DNA of 64,000 bases from Acanthamoeba lenticulata. Its lineage: Eukaryota; Discosea; Longamoebia; Acanthamoebidae. A program made the position numbers and the translations under genes. The stretch is taken from the NCBI GenBank assembly GCA_002179805.1, contig NAVB01000111.1, positions 1 through 64,000 of the forward strand, written 5' to 3'. Shown here one piece after another: positions 51,285 through 64,000 of the stretch (positions are counted from its first letter, which is position 1; each line of letters begins with the position of its first letter). The notes under the pieces are model-generated. The model was not told where the DNA came from, did no database searches, and saw only the letters and a program-made list of their open reading frames with translations.

Positions 51285-54200
51285 TCAAAGGAAGGCGACG
51301 CCGGCGGGAACAGCGGCGGTGAGCTTGACGAGCTTGCCCACGCGACGCTGCACGTCGGCCTGACTGACGAGTGGACACCCGACCAAGCGCACGGCCAGCT
51401 TGCGCCGGGGCTGGGCGGCCGCGGCGCGCTTGAGCGTGTCGGCGATCTCGGCCGTCGTCACGCGGCTGCAGCCGCTGAGGTCGAGCAGACCGAGGCCGGG
51501 GGCCTTGGCCAGCAGGTCGGCGATGCCCGCGGCCGACACGCCGCCGCAGCCCGCCAGTGACACGCTCTCCAGGTCGGGCAGCGTGCTCGGCAGGCGCGCC
51601 AGGAAGCCGTCCCCGAGGACCGAGTGGTCACAGCGCAGCGCGCGCAGGCGCGGCGCGACAAGGCGCACGCCGTTGTTGTCGTCCAGCTTGTTGCGCGTGA
51701 GGTCCAGCGCCGTCAGGTTGGGCGCGTGCCATTCGCGCCCCGCGCCGCCGTCGCTGCCGCTGCCGTCACACGGGAGGGCGAGGTCGGTAGCGTGGGCCGC
51801 CTGGAAGGCGCCGAGGTGGCTCCACCGCGGGCCCGCGTCTGTCCCCGCGGCCTCGGCGACCTCGGCCAGGCCCGAGCAGCGCGCGACGCACACGAGGCGG
51901 AGCCGCTGGCTGGCGCCCTCGGGCAGGTCGAGACGGGCCAACGACGGGCACGCGTCCAGCACGAGCTTCTCAAGCCCCCCGCGAGCCGTCCCGCCGTCCT
52001 CTGCTGGGCGCGGGAGCACGACGGTGGCCAGACGCGGGCACGACAGGACGACCACCGCGGCCAGCGACGGGCAGCCCTCGAGCATGACCTCCTGGGCGTG
52101 GTCGTTGGCACTGAAGACCAAACTGCGCAGGTTGGCGCAACTGACGCGGAGGGTGCGGAGCGTCGTGTGGGACAGCACGAGGCAGCGCAGGTGGGCCGAC
52201 GCGATCGCCGCCACACGGAGATCCACCCGCGACAGCTGCAGCACGCTGAGTTTCGACGTCTGTTTTGTGCGTGTGCGTGTGCCGCATGAGCGTCATCAGA
52301 CGGGCGTGGAGACGCCGTGGGTGCGTACCTTGACGAGTTGAGCAAAGCGGACGGCCGGGCAGTGCTTGCGGTGGGATGAGGTCCAGCCGTCCTTCTCGCA
52401 CTCGACGCTGCAGTAGGAGACCTGCCCGCACCCTGTGTGTGTCCCGCGTGAGCGCCAGCGCCGCTCGCGGGGAGGAAGAAGCACGCGCGCGCGTACAGAG
52501 GCACTTGACCGAGGCCGGAACCTTGTGGCGCGTCATGACGATGCTGTTGGGGCCTGTGTTGCCCAACTGGCTGCCTTTCTCGCCACTCTCGCCGTTTTTG
52601 GCGGGAAGGGCAGCCTTGGGCACCACCGCGAACGAAAACGACTTGTGCCGCGCGAAGCCGTTCCACGAAGAGGAAGCCCTTGTGGCGCCCTCGTGAGGCG
52701 CGACCGTGGCCTGTTCAGGCTGGCGATCATCTTCGTCCTCGTCGGTGCTGTCTATCTCTTCCACTTCGTCATCGTCATCAATCGTTATCACGTTTTTGCT
52801 CTGCGGTGTCTTGCGCTTTGCCGTCGTCGGCCTCGGCGTAGTCGATGTCGCGGGCGAGCTGCGGCCGCGGCTTGGCAGGCTGAGCCACCCGGCAGGCAGC
52901 CTCATGCCTGGGGTGCCGCCGTCGATGGTCAGCGGCTGACGCCTGCCGTCCGCCGGCTTGGTGGGCGTGTCGGGCTGCGATGACGTCAGCCGAGTGACCT
53001 TCGTCGTCGTCTTGGCCGTGGTGACGCTGCGGCGCGCGCCGCAGTGCGCGCAGCCGGCGGCCTCGGGCATGGTGGTGGCAGAGGAGCGAAGCGTGCAGTG
53101 GAGGCTGCCAAGAAGCAGCCGGCGCAGCCGGCCCGCCCCGCCGAGCAGCCGCTCCAGCAGCTCGATTGTCACCTCCTCAAGGTCAGCAGCGACGCCGACC
53201 CGCCCGTCGGCGCCCATGCCGCGGATGGCCATGGCGCTTGGGCTCTTGGTGAGCTGACGCGGCGGCGGCGACACGCCGGTCAAGTGCTGATGCACGTCGC
53301 TCGCAAAGGCGACGAGGTCGTGGCTGTCCTCGAGCCGCTTCCTGAGCTTCTTCCACGATCGCTCGAGCTCGAGGCTGCGCAGCGGGAGCAGGCCATTGTC
53401 CAGCGCCGCCACGACGTGCTCCAGCAGCGCACGGCTGGCGTGGAGCGGGCCTGACCTGCCGCGCAGCTGCAGCTTCTCGAGCACCGAGCACTGGTGGTCC
53501 CGCAGGAGCGCTGCCAGGATGCTATTGGCAGAACCGGTCGTCGCGCCGTCGGGGTCCTCCACCCGCAGCGCGCTGCACGCCATCGCCGCGACAGGCTCGT
53601 GAGCAAGCAACTCGGGATAGCAAAGGTGGCGGCGGGTCCGTACCGAAGGCGCGGGAAGACGGCAGAGAGCGACAGAGACGGCAGCGGCGGCAAGGCGCCT
53701 TCTGGCCGAGAGCCCATCACGACGCGCAGCTTCTCCACCTGAGAAAATTGCCACGATTGGTCCTCCTGCTGGCGTCGGTTATGGTCTTTTGCCTCGACTC
53801 GCGCCGGACGCGGATCCCGGTGATTGACGCGTTCACTACGATCCTGGTCGGCGTCGGCTCCCCACAAGCGCTCGATGTCGCGCCACTGCGCCTCGACGCC
53901 ATGTTCGCCATAGGCGACATGGCCACCAAGCTGGTGTTGTTGCTGTTCGTGCTGTTCGTGCTGCTCAGACTCGTGGGTCCGCCCACGATCCTCCTCGGGT
54001 TGTTCTTCCTCCTGATCCAGGCATCGGGCCAACAGGTCGTGGAGCGTCGACATGTTGACCCGGAGCGTGGCCAGGCGATCGCATCGGCGGAGCGCGCGCA
54101 GCACGTCGCCCGCGGGCATCCCCGAGCTGTCGAGTACGCGCAGGGCGCAGCCAACCTGGGGCGGGAGGCTCGCGAGGCCGGGCACAGCGAGCACCTCCAA

Positions 54201-55340
54201 GCTGCGCTGGCCGATGCACTGAGCCAACGAGTCCGGCCGCAGCAGCAGCGCCGCTGGGGCGTCGATCCACAGCATGCGGAGCTCCGGCAGCGGCGGCAGC
54301 GGCAGCGGCAGCGCCTGTCCTCGTCGTCAAAAGGTCGAACAGAAGAATGAAATGCGAACGGGGGGGGGGAGCAAAGTGCAGTGCTTACGAGATCTGGCCC
54401 GCTGGCGTCGTGAGGCCCCACGCGGAGCTTGAGCTGATGCAGGTTGGGACAACACTCGGCCACGCGCTGGAGCACGCCCGGGACGCGGTCGCTTCGTAAG
54501 TTGAGGGTCAGCGAGGTCACGCCCGCCCCTGCCTTCTTCATGACGGCCAGCACTTGGTCGAGCGTCAAGTGGCCACTCCCCGCTCCGTTCCCGCGCTTTT
54601 GCACAAGCCTGACGTATATGGCCATTCCGTGAGCTGAGGCGACCAGGCCAACGACGACAATGTCGACAACTCGTAAGCGCACCCAAGGGTGAGGGTGGAG
54701 GGCCGCTTGGCCCACAGGGCGGCGATGAGCTTGGGCGTTAGCGTGTGCGGATAGTTACTGGTGTCGAGGTGGCGCCACAGGATGGCGTCTGGTGCCTGGG
54801 CAGGTGAGCTGAGCGAGTCTGCGGGGAGGGGACAGATGGACAAAAGCTTGGCGCCGCACCGTTGGCGATGTGATACCAGCGGCGGCACACGAGGGCGCAG
54901 TTGGCAAGCTCCACGAACCTGCGGCCAGGGAGGAGGGAGAAGACGAGGAGCAGGACCTCCTGCGGCAGCCGTAGAATGCCTTCGTGGCCATCGAGGGCGC
55001 TGCCACGGCTGGCTGCGGCCTTGGGGGAGATCATGGCACGCGTGTAGGCCGGCTCCGTGCTAAAGGTGGGCAGCACGACGCGGAGTGAGTGTGGGTATTT
55101 GCACAGAAGGAAAGAGGCAAAAGACACTTACTTGAGAATGCCGCGAGAGATAGAAAAGCGCTGCCGCTTGGACCGCTTGCGTGGCTCAAAGTCGTCGTCA
55201 TCATCGTCATCGTACTCATCTTCATCGTCCTCATAATCGAAATCGAAAGATGTCTCATCCTCTTCATCTGATAAAAGATTTACCGCTTTCTGGTCATCTA
55301 CGCGTGTTGCCTTCTTGCTGGCTGCTCGGGCCCGCTTCAT
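51285..55340 (-). CDS. F-box / leucine-rich-repeat protein with a partial MYND zinc finger
   Basis: Exon 1 starts at ATG 55338-55340 (basic, then an acidic stretch and NLS-like 'EPRKRSKRQRF'). A GTAAGT intron joins it in phase to 'TEPAYTRAMISP' and the F-box 'LRLPQEVLLLVFSLLPGRRF' with 'LANCALVCRRWYHIA' (about 54880-54990). LRR-like segments follow ('VTSLTLNLRSDRVPGVLQRV', 'NLHQLKLRV', 'SLEVLAVPGLASLPPQV', 'LRSLELERSWKKLRK'). Next is a C-x2-C ('GCAHCGA', about 53050), a low-complexity acidic linker, and 'KCLWCGQVSYCSVEC' with 'SSHRKHC' (about 52340-52530), the second half of a MYND finger. C-terminal LRRs ('LRCLVLSHTTLRTLRVSC', 'LTALDLTRNKLDD', 'LGLLDLSGCSRVTTAEIAD') end at 51285. Probably an SCF substrate adaptor. 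Exon joins in the middle are approximate. Confidence 0.75.
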
Positions 55341-55457
55341 TTCAAATCGAGCAAATGGCCAAAAGATGAAGGAATTGTTTCTGCAAAATTGTTGTCGACC
55401 TCCTTGAAAAAGCAAGAAAGAAAGCGTGAGCTTTTCTTTTGCGAAAGAAGAAGCAAG
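55341..55457. promoter_or_regulatory. 117-bp divergent intergenic region, probable bidirectional promoter
   Basis: Separates the start codons of the F-box/LRR gene (minus) and FAM32A (plus). Purine-rich on the plus strand close to the FAM32A ATG. No TATA-like element stands out. Confidence 0.45.
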
Positions 55458-55902
55458 ATGAGTGATGCCTATGACATAGCCCTTTACACGGCGAAAACAG
55501 GTCGTTTGCGTCTCAAGGGAGACGCACGCGCCAGGTACCTTTCTCTCTTTCCATTTGTGGCTTTGCGGTTGAATTAATTATCTTATCGATATCAGAGCGG
55601 AGACCCGCAAGCGAAAGAAGGAGGAGGAAGAGCGCAAACAACGTGAAGAAGACGAAAGAAAGGCCAAGGAGGAAGAGGAAGAGCAGGAAGCGGAGAACGA
55701 AGAGCAGCCGCCCAAGCTGCCGCGGTACGAGGAAGTTAAAACGCCTGCCGAGCGACGCTTCGAGGAGATGCAGAGGCAGCGCGAGGAACGAGAGGCCCTT
55801 AAGAAGGGCACCAGGTCCCACAGAGAACGTGTCGATGAGTTCAACCGTGCGCTCGACCGGCTGCCCACTCACTTCGACATCCCCAAGGTCGGCCCCGGCT
55901 AA
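55458..55902 (+). CDS. FAM32A: FAM32A-like spliceosome-associated protein
   Basis: Two exons in phase: 55458-55534 and 55596-55902 (TAA 55900-55902). Exon 1 gives 'TGRLRLKGDARA', matching the family's G-x-L-x-LKG start. Exon 2 has a Lys/Glu-rich middle, then the conserved C-terminus: 'KTPAERRFEEMQRQRE', 'ALKKGTRSHRERVDEFNRAL' and 'LPTHFDIPKVGPG'. The human protein ends similarly (THYDIPKVSW) and sits in the spliceosome catalytic centre at the exon-ligation step. Length (~127 residues) is typical. A function in step II splicing is inferred from the family. Confidence 0.9.
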
Positions 55903-56795
55903 GGCTCCCCAACGTTATGGCCCCCCCGCCGTTACCACCGATTTATCCAACGGCTCTTTTGTCCACACAAGACCTTCTTTCCCGTTTGTCTGCCTTCTTT
56001 CTGTTGTGCGCTGGAAGAGAGGGCCAGACCTCTTCAGCAGCGGTCAAAGACGGCAGCGGCGCCCATGCCGGTCCCCACACACATGCTCACGACGCCGTAG
56101 CGGGCTCCACGGCGGCCCATCTCGTGCAGCCGTCGTCAGCCGCGTCCCTGTGCAGCCCAGCGGGTCTAGTGGTGTGGCCTCATGTGTTGGCGTTAGCCTC
56201 ATGGGCCATCTAGCTGGAAGACGGGGGGAGGAAGGGAGCGCATGGCGCCGCCGTTTAGGTTGACCTTGGCCAGCGGGATGCGAAGGCCTCGAGGCAGTAG
56301 TGGAACTGCGAGGCAAAAAAGAAGCCTCGTTGATCTCGAACAGGTCGGCCAGCGACAGCCCGGTCCGCTCCACGGCCTTGGGAACCGCCAGGGCCGGCCC
56401 GATACCCTGCCGCAGCCGTCTTATGTCAGCACCCAGCCACCACGGTGTTGGTGATGATGATGGCCGGACCATGACCGCCGGGTTGCAGCCGACGGCCGCG
56501 AAAGAGCGGAAAACGCCCAGCACGGGCCACCCGTGCGCCTCGGCGCGCCCGTCATCAGCAAAACAGCCGACGCCATCCGACACCTGCGACGACGTTCCTC
56601 ACCGGTGGACTCAGCTTTATTCAAGCTCTTCAAGATCAAGACGAGGCCCACGTATGGACATTGCGGTCCGTGTGTCTCACTTGGTGAACAGGAAGTGGTG
56701 CAAGGAGGTTGTCCGCTGGCTCGGTGTCCTTGAGCAGGCCGCGCTTGGCCTTGCCGATGGGCGTCCGGACGGCGGCTACTACGATCGCAACGTCT

Positions 56796-60297
<3,502 letters not shown>

Positions 60298-60451
60298 GGT
60301 GCCTTGAGTGCAGCAGGAGCAAGCAAGTTCCCTTGTCCCGAGGAACCAATTTGAAAGCTGGGCGAGACATTTCGGAAACGTTTCACAAACACGGTTAATT
60401 TGGCCACAAGTTTTTGTCTTGCACATTGGTTGCACAAGCCGATTTGTGCAG
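60298..60451. promoter_or_regulatory. 154-bp divergent intergenic region, probable bidirectional promoter
   Basis: Lies between the ATG of the multifunctional enzyme (minus) and that of the TOG protein (plus). No other feature visible. Confidence 0.4.
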
Positions 60452-63400
60452 ATGGATTTGCCGAAGCGGCTTGTTTCGAAGCAGTGGCAGGATCGAATCA
60501 AGGCCTACGAAGACCTGGGTGAGCTCCTGGTCAAAGATGCTGAAGCTATCGCACGCTACGCGCCCTACCTCAAGCGCATAGTCGCAGACACCGCCAACCC
60601 ACGGGCGCAGGAGACCGCACTTTCTACTCTCATCTCTGTCCTTTCTCACCTTTCGACTCAGCGCGACCCGTCAAGGTTCGCCTTTCTCACCCTCCCCGCT
60701 GCCAGTTCTCTCTCGTGCTCACCCCTTGGCCAGGGCGTGTCCGGCCGAGTTGAGGAGTCAAGCGAGCGACGTAGCGCTCGCGCTCATTGACAAGTGCCTC
60801 GCTGGACGGTCAACGACGAAGGAGAAGGCCGTCCAGGCCCTGCTGCTCTACATCCAAATTGGCGCGCTCGACCCCGTGCTGGTACTGCCTGCCTCTCACT
60901 CGTCGTACCTGCATAGACCAGGGTCTAAACGTTACCTCTGCTTGTAGAGCCAACTGCTCAAGGGATGCCAGAACAAGGTGGCCAAAGTGGCGGCCAGTTG
61001 TCTGTTCTGCCTGAAAGAAGCTGTCAGGTCGCTACATCCTCACCACAGGCAAGAGAGCGCGAAAGCTGCTCGCTGACTGACTTGAGCCTCGCTCTTTTGC
61101 ACATTTGGTTCCACTGCGACCCCGAAACAGGCTGTTTGGCTCGCCGCCCATCCCTGTGGAGCCCCTGCTACCGATCCTGAAGGCCAGCTTCGACCACAGC
61201 GTCCAGGACGTGCGCACGGAAGCCTTGCAGGTCACCGTCGAGCTCCATTCGTGGCTCGGCTCCTCCTTTGACGCCTCCATTCAAGGTGCATTCGCCAAAG
61301 GTCATGAACATGGTGGCTTTCCCAATGACGCACTCACGCATGGACGCATCCGGCCTCTTCGAGCAGAGATGCAACTACGACCGGCGCAGCTCAAGGAGCT
61401 GGAGGCGGCCTATGAGGCCCGCACGGGCAAGGATCCCTCGCCACCCACGCCCGAGCGCAAGGTGCTGTCGAGCTCCAGCGGCAAAGTCTCCACTCGTTCG
61501 GGTCCGTTCAGCTTCGCCGTCGGCCATCAGCTTCGCCTTTCGCCTTTTGCGCTGTTGTGTTTGACCAAAAGGTGGACGCGCACAGGGGAGAGGCTGATGT
61601 CGTCGAGCCGAGAGGACGACGTCCTCGCCGGCGGGGAGGCTTCGCCGTTGGCCGACGAGCGCACGTCGTCGGCGTCGATGGACGCGATCGACGAGCCCCT
61701 TGAAAGCGCCAGCAATAACAGCTTTGAAAGCGTGCCCGTGGAGATCCTGGTCGCTGGGGGCCACCGAGATTCGTCCGCCCGGTACGCATCAGCCCAGCCG
61801 CAGCGCCGTCCCGCAGTAGCCCGCTGGCTCATCCGTGCATCGTCGATCATACCAGGGCGACGTCGAGCTCGTCCCCGGTGAACCTGTTGGCGCAGCTCAC
61901 CGCCGAGTGGTACCGCGAACTGGTGCGGGCTCCCACTGCTTCGTCATGCATGAATGCGATCAGATCCGAGACGGCCGCTCATGCACGTGCCTGCATGTGC
62001 AGACCACAGGCGTATGGCAAAAGCGGAAGGAGCAGCTGGACAACCTGGTGTCGTGGTGCGGTACGCCGCCGCAGCGCCTGCAGTCGGGCGACTACACCAA
62101 GCTCGTCAAGACCCTTCGTGACGTACGCCTCCGTCGATGCGTAGTTTGTGGCGCTGGAAGGATCTCACGCTTGTTTGCGCTTTAGATGTTGGGCGACAGC
62201 ATGACCACGACGGTCGTCGCGGCCAGCGCGATCAAGGCCATCGGGGCGCTGGCCAAGGGCCTGGGCCGCGAGTTTTTGCCCTACGCGCGCAAGCTGGTGC
62301 CCATGCTCTTGGACGACTTCAAGACCAAGAAGACCCTCGTCGGGGCCGTGATCCACGACGTGCTCGACGACATGCACGCCTCATGCTTCACCATCTCCGG
62401 TACCACACGGCGCGCTCTCTGTCCAGCCTGCTTCATCGACGCTGACGATGATGATGTCGATGGTGATGTCGTCTAGACATCACGGGCGAGGTGGGCGAGG
62501 GGCTGACGCACAAGGTGCCTCGCGTCCGAGTCGAGTGTCTCAAGTGGCTCAAGCGCTGCATCGCCACCACGCAGGGCGCCACCGTCGCTCAGAGCCTCGG
62601 CCCCCTCTCTGAGCTGCTTCTGAAGGTGAGTTGGGGACATGTCCCCGCCTCGCCCCTCTCGCTTCTCTCCCTCGAGACATGGGCCGCTGACGCGCCTGTG
62701 TGTTCTGTGCGCGATCGATCGGCCAAGTGCGTGGACGACAGCCAGGCCGAAGTGCGGGACGGGGCCTATTCCGTCATCAGTCTCCTCCACAAGTTCCACG
62801 GCGAGGCCTTTGCCCAGGAGCTCACCGAGGGCGACCTCGACCGCACGCGGTTGACCAAGCTCAAGGAGCTCACCCGGAGCGGCAGCGGGAGTGGCTCCTC
62901 ATCGGCCGCCTCCAGCGTGCCGCCGTCTCCGGCGTCGTCGACGGACCGGAGGACCACCACGGGGAACGGGGGCTCGGCTGCGCCGTCGCCAGCAACAGGC
63001 GCGCGGACGCCTTCGACGCCCTCCCGGCCGCGCTCCCTGTTGCGCACGATCGACCGACGGGACAGTTCCGGGTCGGGCGACATCAACAGTGCCGCCATCG
63101 GGGGCGCGTCGCCCGCACCGACGCCCTCGCCCTACTCCACCCCGAGCCGGGTCGCCACCACCGGTGGTGCGACCAACAACAGCGCCGCTGCCGCCACGCG
63201 AGACCGGCCGACGACCAGGCCGGCGCCGCTGAACCTGGCCGGCACCACGACGACCCCGGCAGCCTCGCCTGCTGCCCAGCCGATCGTGTCTCCTCGCAGT
63301 GCCGCCGCTGCGGGCAAGCCCACCGCGAGCCGCAACAACAGCAACAGCAGCACGACGCCGGCCAGTGGCGCGAGGCTCACGGGTAGCCGAGAGGCCACAG

Positions 63401-64000
63401 CCGTCGCCGTCGTGCAAGACGAGCAGCAGAGCGACCTGGCCCTCAGCCCGACCTCGTCGTCCTTCTCGGCGGTGGACTCGCCGGTGGGGAAAGGTGCGTG
63501 TGCCCAGCCGGGAGGTGAGATTGTGGAGAGATGGTGGGCTGAGCTCGTTTTGTGTGTGGCGCTAGCGCGGGAGAGCCTGAGCACGCTGCGTGCGGGGCTC
63601 TCGCGGCAGTTGGAGGCGCTCGAGCAGCGACTCGACGAGGCCGAGGCCCGGAACGAGGAGGACCATCACTTTGCCGCAGACATGCACGCGGTACCTGGCG
63701 TTCCTGGACATCACACGACATTCCAGACATTCATCTCCCCTGTTATTGTTGTCTGACGAGGCTGTGCACTCTACAGTGGAACCTGCAGCTGCTGGCCCAG
63801 CAAAAGGCCGACCAACAGCGCATCCACGAGCTCGAGAAGACCGTCAGGGTATGGGCCCATAGTGGTGGCACCGCATAAAGTGACGCCCAAGAACTGACGC
63901 CAAGGTTGTCGTGGCGCGGGGCGGACATCAGACGCTGACGGAGGAGAAGGACGCTCGCGGAGGGCAACAACAAGAATCACTGCCAGGCCCGGACGAGCTG
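60452..64000 (+). CDS. XMAP215/Dis1 (TOG-domain) microtubule polymerase, partial at right edge
   Basis: ATG at 60452 gives 'LPKRLVSKQWQDRIKAYEDL', the start of the first TOG domain. HEAT repeats follow: 'ANPRAQETALSTLISVLSHL', 'LALIDKCLAGRSTTKEKAVQ' with 'ALLLYIQIG', 'SQLLKGCQNKVAKVAAS', 'LFGSPPIPVEPLLPILKASF', 'VQDVRTEALQVTVELHSWLG' and 'LRPAQLKELEAAYEARTGK'. The second TOG has 'VWQKRKEQLDNLVSWCGTPP', 'DYTKLVKTLRD', 'ASAIKAIGALAKGLGREF', 'THKVPRVRVECLKWLKRC' and 'DDSQAEVRDGAYSVISLLHK'. A ~200-residue Ser/Thr/Pro/Ala-rich basic linker (about 62880-63480) and coiled coil ('LSRQLEALEQRLDEAEARNE', 'QQKADQQRIHELEKTV') follow, and the gene continues past 64000. Two TOGs plus a basic linker and coiled coil resemble yeast Stu2 more than the five-TOG animal protein, but the missing end prevents a count. 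Confidence 0.9.

Noticed and set aside
51285..52289. Long plus-strand open frames opposite the LRR region (e.g. 51400-52341)
   Set aside because: They are Arg/Ala/Ser-rich antisense shadows of a GC-rich coding strand with no domain pattern. The minus strand shows clear LRRs.

Overview
The window is gene-dense, GC-rich eukaryotic nuclear DNA with short spliceosomal introns. Donors are often GTACGT, GTGCGT or GTGAGT, and many introns are rich in pyrimidines, A/T or CA repeats. The gene set (XMAP215/TOG, myotubularin, TAF13, a CENP-O-like protein, FAM32A, a bacterial/plastid-type TrmB, very large secreted mosaic proteins, a Ty1/copia element) and the compact layout suggest a free-living amoebozoan such as an Acanthamoeba relative. 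That placement is an inference. Exon joins were worked out by hand; coordinates give the outer limits of each coding region, with introns inside.

Layout. 1-2749 (-) fascin-like plus GRAM protein, cut by the left edge. 2963-6432 (+) alpha/beta hydrolase with a long low-complexity tail. 6520-7495 (-) tRNA m7G methyltransferase. 7801-9167 (+) CENP-O-like kinetochore protein. 9236-9967 (+) TAF13. 10172-15597 (+) myotubularin phosphatase with an intact CX5R site. 15891-27319 (+) giant secreted mosaic protein. 27448-29161 (-) DUF1992/DNAJC28-like protein. 29759-32528 (+) cationic amino-acid transporter. 32580-33793 (-) METTL24/FkbM-like methyltransferase. 34194-36997 (+) type I membrane protein with repeated ectodomain motifs. 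37082-39042 (-) RluA-family pseudouridine synthase. 39140-41330 (+) F-box protein. 41509-41925 (+) R3H protein. 42494-49337 (+) GH16 glucanase gene broken in its signal peptide by a complete copia retrotransposon (42540-47717). 49714-51124 (+) plasmanylethanolamine desaturase. 51285-55340 (-) F-box/LRR/partial-MYND protein. 55458-55902 (+) FAM32A. 56034-56830 (-) thiolase remnant. 56796-60297 (-) peroxisomal-type beta-oxidation multifunctional enzyme. 60452-64000 (+) XMAP215/TOG protein, cut by the right edge.

Genes tend to alternate strand. Convergent pairs are about 50-160 bp apart and divergent pairs share about 97-400 bp, so several intergenic stretches probably act as bidirectional promoters. 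The only clear functional neighbourhood is the beta-oxidation pair (multifunctional enzyme and thiolase remnant).

The strongest points for follow-up are: the very recent copia insertion (identical 238-bp LTRs, 5-bp GGCCC target duplication) into the signal-peptide codons of a GH16 gene; its primer-binding site, which matches the anticodon arm of initiator tRNA-Met (half-tRNA priming); the mosaic secreted protein with cupredoxin-like folds between Cys-rich CGVCGG repeats; the thiolase copy lacking its catalytic centre; and the fascin-GRAM fusion.
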